DNA of 26,343 bases from Fomitopsis serialis (taxonomy: Eukaryota; Basidiomycota; Agaricomycetes; Polyporales; Fomitopsidaceae). The notes under the pieces were generated by a model that did no database searches, was not told the DNA's origin, and saw only the letters and a program-made list of their open reading frames with translations. Of the stretch, positions 19,346 through 25,014 are shown one piece after another (positions within the stretch are counted from its first letter, which is position 1; every line of letters begins with the position of its first letter). Position numbers and translations under genes: made by a program. The stretch is from contig NW_025955459.1 in the NCBI RefSeq assembly GCF_022376445.1, positions 1 through 26,343 on the forward strand. Reading direction: 5' to 3'.

Positions 19346-20310
19346 ATGCCTAAGAACAAACGCAAGAAAGTAGATCGCTACGACTATGTCGACGATGGTG
19401 GCGAGTTAATTCCTGATGGGCCACAAACTATTCGCGTCGACGCAGCTGGCACCGAGACCGTTGAGTATTGGTCCCCCGCCCGACGTCCTGAGAAGCATCG
19501 CAGCGCCACCACTTGTCCACCCGGCGCCGTTCTTCCGTCTCTGCTGGACACCTTGGCGGACGTAGAGGCCCATGGTATTCCACCGCCCGACGTACCTGAG
19601 GCGGACAATGTGGGGGGCGAGAGCGCAGAGGCTAAGCGGGAACGAACGGTAAGCCATGGGCGGTAACACACGCGACGCGTTCTGTGGACTCACATTCAAT
19701 GCAGAAGCCCCATGATATCATGCATGCTTTTGTCACTCAATGGGCGCAAAAGCTCCTCGACGTACTGCGCAAACGCGAGACCGACGTCGGGAAGTCGTGC
19801 CACACGTGCCAAGAACCCCACGCTTCATTCCGTTGCACGGAATGCTTCAATGGCCCGCTCCTCTGTCGCAAGTGCGTCGTCGAAGCGCACACTTGGACAC
19901 CTCTGCACCGCGTGGAACGATGGACAGGAACGTTCTTCGAGCGTGCGCAACTCAGCGATCTCGGCCTCGTCTTCTCTATTGGACACCACGGGCGCCCGTG
20001 CCCCTCATCATCGCACAACCGTACGAGAAAACTCACGGTAGTACACACGACCGGCGTTCAATCCATGGTCGTCCAGTATTGTGAATGCATCCACGACGGC
20101 AAGTTCCCCGATGACCGACCTGTTCAACTATGGAGTGCCGGTTTGTGGCCAGCTGTGGTGTCCCTTAGTCCTCGTGCCCGGTATGCGCTGTATCCAGTCT
20201 CTATTCAGAGGAACTGTCTACACTTGCATACATGGGGCGATGAGGATGGTAAAGGACTGAGGTCTCGTAGGTGCACAGGCGCGCCATACGAGCCCTCAGG
20301 CAAACAATGA
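19346..20310 (+). CDS. CxC2 zinc-cluster protein, KDZ transposase N-terminus without catalytic domain
   Basis: Two exons, 19346-19648 and 19705-20310, with a 56-nt phase-0 intron (GTAAGC...AATGCAG), give about 301 residues. ATG 19346 begins MPKNKRKKVDRYDYVDDGG, typical of KDZ N-termini. The zinc cluster comprises C133/C136, C145/C148, C155/C158, H163 and H169, then the block WTGTFFERAQLSDLGLVFSIGHHG, C200 and the pair C227/C229 in VVQYCEC, which fits the CxC2 cluster associated with KDZ transposases. After LWSAGLWPAVVSLSP the family-like sequence stops and about 45 unrelated residues follow. Full KDZ proteins are several times longer; no D-D-E catalytic part is seen downstream. It is either a truncated transposase remnant or a free-standing CxC2 protein. 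Confidence 0.85.
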
Positions 20311-20581
20311 CAAACATACAAGACGAGAAATACCGTAACGGGAATATCCGTTACACCCTCCCCCACTGGACACGACCACGGGTCCCAGCGATAACCAGAG
20401 AAACAGATAGAAAAAAGGAAAAAGAAAGGAAACACACGCAACAACCCAACGGTGGTAGCGAGTGGCAAAACAAAGATGATGTTGAACTGTAGACAACGAC
20501 ATGCTAGATCGTGTCAGTGAGCAGACACAACCATTCACCATTGTCATACATAACTTGATGGAGTTATGCAACCAGGAACGT
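20311..20581. other. Short spacer after the CxC2 gene
   Basis: No gene seen. It contains one hairpin, GTAACGG at 20335-20341 pairing with 20348-20354, and an A-rich stretch around 20410. The hairpin-dense region begins at its right edge. Confidence 0.5.
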
Positions 20582-21374
20582 AGACTACTACTCGGACTTG
20601 GAGTAGTAGTCTGCGTCTTCCGAGTTACCCTCATCTTCGGCAGATAGTGCAGAAGAACTCTGGATATCCTCCATCTCAGACTGCTCGTAGTAGTCAGAGA
20701 CTACTACCGAGTTTGTCTCTTCAGACCCTGAACTTCGTGAGTACCACGAGCTATGGTGCTCGGACTCGGAGAAGTACTCCGACTCAATCTGGTCAGGGTA
20801 CTCCTCACGAGTGGTGGTATGAGGCTCCTCATCAGAGGAGTTATACCAGTCAGAGTCATCCCAAGGTTGACTGCGAGGTGGTACAACAAGCCATCCCAGC
20901 TTGTTGTAGGCCCAATATCGCACCATCTCCATAGGTAATGGTGCAATGAGCAGAGGATCAAACTCGAGAGGAACCACTTCCAATTCCCTCTGGAAGTGGT
21001 CCCATGCTCGACGAGCAGCACGAGAATATGTCCCCGGTCGCGGGGACATCTCCTCGATGGCCTGTCCACAGCTGAGTGCAGATCTCTTGCAGTGAGCCCA
21101 AATGGCCCACTCGCCATCACTCGCCGCGGATTCGGCCTCGTCGAAATCGTGGTCGAGCTGGTCCGCGAGGAGGCTGAAACACAACTTGCGCAACACCTCA
21201 TCCGTGGGCCATTGACTCACGTCGACGATTACTGGACAATCCGGTGTGCATGCTCGGTTCAAGACTGGTACTTCGCGGCACGAAGTACCGGCTTCCCGAG
21301 TGGCGTTGTGGCCACGATGGTCACTACTAGTACCCTCCACGTCGAGTCGATCACTCGACACTCGCGGTACTAGT
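20582..21374. repeat. Hairpin group 1
   Basis: Perfect stems (left arm / right arm): 20582-20593/20601-20612 (12 bp, overlapping the stop codon of the minus-strand frame); 20687-20695/20699-20707 (9 bp); 20825-20830/20835-20840 (loop ATCA); 20882-20891/20899-20908 (10 bp); 20973-20982/20991-21000 (10 bp); 21005-21010/21012-21017; 21028-21035/21042-21049 (8 bp); 21267-21275/21281-21289 (9 bp); a compound one with outer 21326-21334/21366-21374 (9 bp) and inner 21341-21347/21353-21359 (7 bp). Confidence 0.88.
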
Positions 21375-21460
21375 ACGGGTAGTACCTGTCTCGATGTTTG
21401 ACATGAGGCCTCTTCGCGCAACATACTGGTGGCAGTGTGAGATAGGCGGCGGCCACTCAA
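20588..21460 (-). CDS. Open frame for an acidic, Ser/Tyr/Glu-rich protein (hypothetical)
   Basis: No family recognised. The first in-frame ATG is at 21424 (MLREEASCQ); the frame is open above that and may join the neighbouring frame by an intron or a one-base shift near the G6 run at about 21491-21496. The middle looks foldable: DVSQWPTDEVLRKLCFSLLA, DEAESAASDGEWAIWAHCKR, SRAARRAWDHFQRELEVVPL and MEMVRYWAYNKLGWLVVPPR. The last 100 residues are an acidic low-complexity tail with many SE, YY and SS pairs (WYSRSSGSEETNSVVVSDYY) ending DADYYSKSE. Eight or more hairpins interrupt the coding sequence, and the last spans the stop codon. Coding status is uncertain. Confidence 0.45.
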   Translation of the reverse strand: MSGRRLSHTATSMLREEASCQTSRQVLPVLVPRVSSDRLDVEGTSSDHRGHNATREAGTSCREVPVLNRACTPDCPVIVDVSQWPTDEVLRKLCFSLLADQLDHDFDEAESAASDGEWAIWAHCKRSALSCGQAIEEMSPRPGTYSRAARRAWDHFQRELEVVPLEFDPLLIAPLPMEMVRYWAYNKLGWLVVPPRSQPWDDSDWYNSSDEEPHTTTREEYPDQIESEYFSESEHHSSWYSRSSGSEETNSVVVSDYYEQSEMEDIQSSSALSAEDEGNSEDADYYSKSE

Positions 21461-21480
21461 GGCCCCGCTCCCTTCCCCTC

Positions 21481-22818
21481 TCAGGAGAGTACCCCCCTCG
21501 TGGAGGAGGTAGCTCCTCCCTGTGCTCGCGCCAGCTCGGTCTCAGTACCATTAGTAGCAGTCGAACGTCGCCGTTCGCCTGAGTCCAATGATTCCAGCCC
21601 TCGCGCTGGCTGTGCCTTCTTACGGGCGCGCGACGACGCCCTGGTCATCGCGTCATTCGATGCGGGCGCATCACCTGGTAAACTGGATGTGCCTGCCACA
21701 CCATACGGCATGAGTATTTGCACCCGCGAGGACGAGGGTTCGTCCTCGCCAAGTGTCTCCACTACTGGAGTTATTGACGTCGACTTGTCAGTCGACGTCA
21801 ATCCAGTCGACTGACCCGGGTCCGAGGAAGGAGACGGCACATTCGTCTTGGATGTGCTCGGCGGTGGGTCCCGGTCTTGTTCGTTGGATGTGCCAAGTAC
21901 CTCGCGGTACTTGGTGTAGTGTTCGTCGCCGTAAGCCGCGACCAGTCCACGTTGGTCTTCGAGGTGCTGCCAGTGGGCGCGACGTGCAGGTGGCATGTAG
22001 CGTCCCGACGGTCGCCATCCGGGCTCGGGTGCAGCCTGTCGCACATCTACCTTTGTAGATGTTTCGGTCGACTGCTCGCGATCCACGGGATCTGGCCTGC
22101 CCATTTTTTCGTTAAGGCTCGTTTCAGTGTCGCCCAGCGGTGGCACTGTAATGGGAGAAGGTGGGTGGGCGAGTACCTCGCAGTACTCGCCCTGGTCAGT
22201 CAGACGATCGTGTCCGCCTGCAGCATCCTCTGCATCGAAGGTAGTGCTCGATGGCGGTGCCGCACCAGACGTGGATAGGTGGGACGCGTCAGTAATGCGT
22301 GTATGCACTCCGGACGCGCCGCCGTGCGTGGCCACAGATACGACTAGTATGTCGTTCTGTGGTGTGAATGGACCACTGTCCATTGCGACGACCTTCAGGG
22401 TGGTCGCAATCGGCGCGAGCAGTGGTACGGAAGCGGGTGACGGCGGTCGCGATGCGAGTACTGAAGTGTACTCGCTCTTCGGGTCACTGGCGAGCTCAGA
22501 AATGCTGGCGTCGAGCGTAAGGCTCGACGTCATTGGTGGTATCGGGATGGAAGATGGTGACGGCGAGGTGAGTACCGTGAGGTACTCGTTGTTGAGCTCA
22601 CCGCCGAGCTCCTCCGCGTATGCATCGCACGGTATGCCCGACGTCCGCATAGGAGCTACCAGGACGTTGGGTGCGTCGATCGAGCTCGCCGGCTCGCCGG
22701 TCATACCGCCATGCCTGACCATGCCGGGTACGACCTGTAGGTCGTCCCCTGGGCTGACTGTACCACTGTCGTATGCGGTGACTGTCACGACAACCGCCTC
22801 GGTTGTCGTGGTCGTCAC
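21481..22818 (-). CDS. Open frame for a repeat-containing disordered protein (hypothetical)
   Basis: About 445 codons without a stop. No clear ATG start; the frame is open upstream into a Pro-rich stretch (PLPLPPSPIPLSPPV) and a GATAG acceptor-like site sits at about 22893. The protein is Ser/Thr/Pro/Asp-rich with degenerate units of about 60-70 residues that combine E-Y-x-x-V-L (EYLTVL, EYTSVL, EYCEVL, and KYREVL), PPSP-x-x-(V/I)-P and D-D-x-x-V-V-P (DDLQVVPG). Each of these motifs coincides with a DNA hairpin. One segment is less repetitive (PEPGWRPSGRYMPPARRAHW). A competing plus-strand frame covers 22127-23152, so long openness alone is weak evidence here. Confidence 0.4.
   Translation of the reverse strand: MTTTTTEAVVVTVTAYDSGTVSPGDDLQVVPGMVRHGGMTGEPASSIDAPNVLVAPMRTSGIPCDAYAEELGGELNNEYLTVLTSPSPSSIPIPPMTSSLTLDASISELASDPKSEYTSVLASRPPSPASVPLLAPIATTLKVVAMDSGPFTPQNDILVVSVATHGGASGVHTRITDASHLSTSGAAPPSSTTFDAEDAAGGHDRLTDQGEYCEVLAHPPSPITVPPLGDTETSLNEKMGRPDPVDREQSTETSTKVDVRQAAPEPGWRPSGRYMPPARRAHWQHLEDQRGLVAAYGDEHYTKYREVLGTSNEQDRDPPPSTSKTNVPSPSSDPGQSTGLTSTDKSTSITPVVETLGEDEPSSSRVQILMPYGVAGTSSLPGDAPASNDAMTRASSRARKKAQPARGLESLDSGERRRSTATNGTETELARAQGGATSSTRGVLS
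21502..22192. repeat. Hairpin group 2
   Basis: Stems: 21502-21508/21513-21519 (loop GTAG); 21562-21567/21572-21577 (loop TCGC); 21726-21735/21740-21749 (10 bp, loop GGGT); 21757-21761/21766-21770; 21773-21784/21791-21802 (12 bp); 21893-21901/21906-21914 (9 bp, loop TCGC); 22043-22050/22055-22062 (8 bp, loop CTTT); 22167-22176/22183-22192 (10 bp). Confidence 0.88.
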
Positions 22819-22907
22819 GGGCGGTGATAATGGGATAGGAGATGGTGGTAGGGGCAGGGGGGTACGTCTCTCGCAGACGTACCTGTCGTCGAGCTATCCC
22901 ACTCGAC
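22382..22907. repeat. Hairpin group 3
   Basis: Stems: 22382-22389/22403-22410 (8 bp, plus inner 22391-22393/22399-22401); 22454-22461/22468-22475 (8 bp); 22509-22516/22522-22529 (8 bp); 22570-22576/22581-22587 (loop GTGA); 22681-22685/22692-22696; 22730-22735/22740-22745 (loop TGTA); 22786-22795/22801-22810 (10 bp, with outer 22778-22782/22814-22818); 22861-22869/22875-22883 (9 bp); 22888-22893/22902-22907. Confidence 0.87.
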
Positions 22908-23003
22908 TCGCACACCTTCTGTGCTTGCCCTGCACCCTTCCCCCTCTCCTCCTTCTGCCTGACCCTCCTCATCTACCTCTCGCGCTTCCTCGCCCTCACT
23001 CAT
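22820..23003 (-). repeat. Downstream copy of a segmental duplication with purine tract
   Basis: GTACCTGT, TCGAGC and a TGCACCC-TTCC pyrimidine tract (plus strand, 22877-22985) recur in the same order at 24982-25080, about 2.1 kb away. On the minus strand both copies give an acidic Glu/Gly/Lys-rich peptide followed by a hairpin and a Pro-rich stretch. The hairpin stems differ between the copies. Confidence 0.6.
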
Positions 23004-24472
23004 ATCGCCCTCGTCCCGCCCTGACCGTCATTCGGTCCTACGCGCGTCCCCCAGGGTTCGCGTGCGATCTCCGACTCGTGGTGCCCGTCGTAGTCGCCAT
23101 GGGTGTCGGAAACCATGGAGAAGTCGATGGAACGTTGGGTGGGGTTCCCTAGGAGCGAGCCCTCGGCGAGAACTGTAAAGTTCTCGCCGGGTTGACGGTC
23201 GGGACACCGGTCTGGCGTATCGGGTTTCGTAAGCGCCGGCCGCTGCACTACCGGCAGTGCGGCAGTCGGGTCGCGAGCTCGAGCTCGCGCGTTCTTCAGG
23301 AGTACGCGATCGTCGGGCTGCGCGCTCGTCGGGGCGCCGGGGTCGCGGAGAGAGTGGTTGCTGGAGAAGTCGAGGTCGAGATCGGGGCTTGCCAGCTCAA
23401 CCGCACAGGGTTCGGCTGTCTTTAAGCCCGAGACGGAGACTTGCACGCCCTGGAGGATGTGCAGGTTCTCCTGGGAGGCGTCCGCGCGGAATTGATGACC
23501 ATCGGAGGTGATAACGAGTCCGTCCGGAGGGCCTGCCAGTTGAACCGCAGGCGGTTCATCTGTGCAGGTGCGAACTACTTGTGCTCGCCAAGGGACGGTC
23601 CGAGCCTCTCGCAGCGAGGCCATACGCGGCGGTCGGCCTTCCAAAGATCTTGTGGAGTCGAGCGCGTCGCCAAATGGGTCGCCGGGGTCGTCCCATGGCT
23701 TGGCCAACTGAACCACAGAGGATTCAGCTGCGTCGGAGCAGCCAGAGACCTGCACTTCCTCACGGAAGTGCGATCCATCTTGGGACGCCGATGTTAGCGC
23801 GATGCTACTGTCCGACAAGGAGTCAGTGAACACCGCGTCACAGCCAGTCGAGGTTAAATGGAACACCTCGGACCTGCATCGCTGCTGGTCCGTTGTACCG
23901 CCTTGCGAGATGGAAGGTACGACCTCGCGGTCGTCCACTAGTACAGGTGCACCACTTTGCAGTGCGGACGGTACAACCATTGGGTCGTCTCGTAATTCGA
24001 ACGTGCCATCTTCATGGTCACTCGTGATCATGGGAGCAGCGATGAAGAGACGGTGGCCCGACGAGTCGCGGGCGATGCTCTCGGCGGGCTCCCTGTTCGT
24101 CGTCACACTCACTGGTGTGGACGCCCTGGCAGGCGCGGACCTGGCATGTGTCAAAGTGAGTACGTTCCTCCGGGACGTATCCTCACTTTTCGACCCTTCG
24201 TGCCGGTCAATAGCGTGCACATCGAGTAGTAGATTCGGTGTGTGCGCTATGAAGCGGTCGTTGTTACCGGAACAGAGCACGTCAAACGCGAAGTGCTGCG
24301 TCTCCATCGCGCAGCCTTGCGAACTGGAGGGTACGACCTCGCGGTCGTCCCCTAACGCAAGTGTGCGGCCTTGCGGATCGGAAGACACGACCAACAGGTC
24401 GTCCTGCAGCGCGGATCTGCCGTCCTCATGGCCAGCCGCGCGCTCGGTGACCTTCACGTTCTTTCGCTGCAC
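23000..24472 (-). CDS. Open frame for a repeat-containing disordered protein (hypothetical)
   Basis: About 490 codons without a stop and no ATG at the 5' end; AAGTGCAG at about 24469-24476 could be a splice acceptor. It contains repeated D-D-x-x-V-V units (DDLLVVSSDPQG, DDREVVPSSSQG, DDREVVPSISQGG), paired V-Q-V-S...V-(Q/E)-L-A-x-P units (EEVQVSGCSDAAESSVVQLA and GVQVSVSGLKTAEPCAVELA) and ENFTVLAEG, many of them lying over hairpins. No domain was recognised. The end (NDGQGGTRAI) appears frame-shifted from a continuation MSEGEEAREVDEEGQAEGG at 22980-22820 that matches the acidic part of the upstream frame. Coding status is uncertain. Confidence 0.4.
   Translation of the reverse strand: MQRKNVKVTERAAGHEDGRSALQDDLLVVSSDPQGRTLALGDDREVVPSSSQGCAMETQHFAFDVLCSGNNDRFIAHTPNLLLDVHAIDRHEGSKSEDTSRRNVLTLTHARSAPARASTPVSVTTNREPAESIARDSSGHRLFIAAPMITSDHEDGTFELRDDPMVVPSALQSGAPVLVDDREVVPSISQGGTTDQQRCRSEVFHLTSTGCDAVFTDSLSDSSIALTSASQDGSHFREEVQVSGCSDAAESSVVQLAKPWDDPGDPFGDALDSTRSLEGRPPRMASLREARTVPWRAQVVRTCTDEPPAVQLAGPPDGLVITSDGHQFRADASQENLHILQGVQVSVSGLKTAEPCAVELASPDLDLDFSSNHSLRDPGAPTSAQPDDRVLLKNARARARDPTAALPVVQRPALTKPDTPDRCPDRQPGENFTVLAEGSLLGNPTQRSIDFSMVSDTHGDYDGHHESEIAREPWGTRVGPNDGQGGTRAI
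23164..24189. repeat. Hairpin group 4
   Basis: Stems: 23164-23174/23179-23189 (11 bp, loop GTAA); 23245-23249/23256-23260; a loopless 18-nt palindrome 23272-23289; 23541-23548/23551-23558 (8 bp, outer 23532-23536/23564-23568); 23604-23608/23616-23620; 23752-23759/23764-23771 (8 bp, loop TCAC); 23849-23854/23865-23870; 23919-23924/23929-23934 (loop TCGC); compound 24153-24160/24182-24189 (8 bp) with inner 24161-24165/24175-24179 and 24167-24168/24173-24174. Confidence 0.85.
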
Positions 24473-25014
24473 TTGCTGGTGCGGGCACGGCCAAGAGGAT
24501 AGGTATCGAGGTGGATACGTCCGCCTGGGGCGTATCCGCTACTCGATAGCCAGTCATGGACTGGTGGGGCACGTCGGCGTGCAGTACTGCGCGTCCGTCG
24601 TATCGCCTTGCAGGGTGAAAGGTCCGGGTACGACCTCAGGGTCATAACGCAGCACCCGTGGGACATCCGGTTACGACTTCGCAGTCGTACCTGAGGGCAG
24701 TAGTGCCATAGTCGTGGCCAGTAGTGCGCACGACGAGCCTTGAGTTCGTCGGTACGCCTACTGGCGCAGGTACAGAGGGTATGGAGGGTACGACCTGGAG
24801 GTCGTCCCGCAGCACAGACGTGCTGCCACACGGAACATCAGGTACGACTTCGCAGTCGTACCTGGGGACGTGGTTGCCCTCTCGTGGCTAGCAGGATGCA
24901 CGACGAGCTTCTCGTTTGTCGCTACGCCTGCTAGCGCGGGCACGGGAAGCGGGGGGCTGCGATGCAGGAACGTACAGTGAGTACGTACCTGTGGTAGTCG
25001 AGCCTTCGGGCTCG
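24333..25014. repeat. Hairpin group 5
   Basis: Stems: 24333-24338/24343-24348 (loop TCGC); 24387-24392/24397-24402 (loop AACA); compound 24504-24510/24542-24548 around 24513-24519/24531-24537; 24550-24555/24559-24564; 24672-24678/24683-24689 (loop TCGC); compound 24717-24724/24758-24765 around 24731-24736/24746-24751; 24790-24795/24800-24805; 24809-24815/24820-24826 (loop AGAC); 24841-24849/24854-24862 (9 bp); compound 24887-24895/24927-24935 around 24903-24907/24911-24915; 24970-24975/24981-24986; 24999-25004/25009-25014 (loop TTCG). Confidence 0.87.
24669..24937 (-). repeat. 171-bp (57-codon) tandem repeat with compound hairpins
   Basis: Two units start at about 24669 and 24841. Each holds a TACGACT-TCGC-AGTCGTA hairpin (24672-24689 and 24843-24860, 171 bp apart), a compound stem about 40 bp further on, and related peptides (GVPTNSRLVV and GVATNEKLVV on the minus strand). 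The outer stems are GCCAGTAG/CTACTGGC in one unit and GCTAGCAG/CTGCTAGC in the other: two pairs changed on both sides. Confidence 0.8.

Noticed and set aside
22127..24647. Long plus-strand frames at 22127-23152 and 23802-24647
   Set aside because: They lie opposite minus-strand frames that carry the consistent repeat motifs; high GC and palindromes keep several frames open at once.
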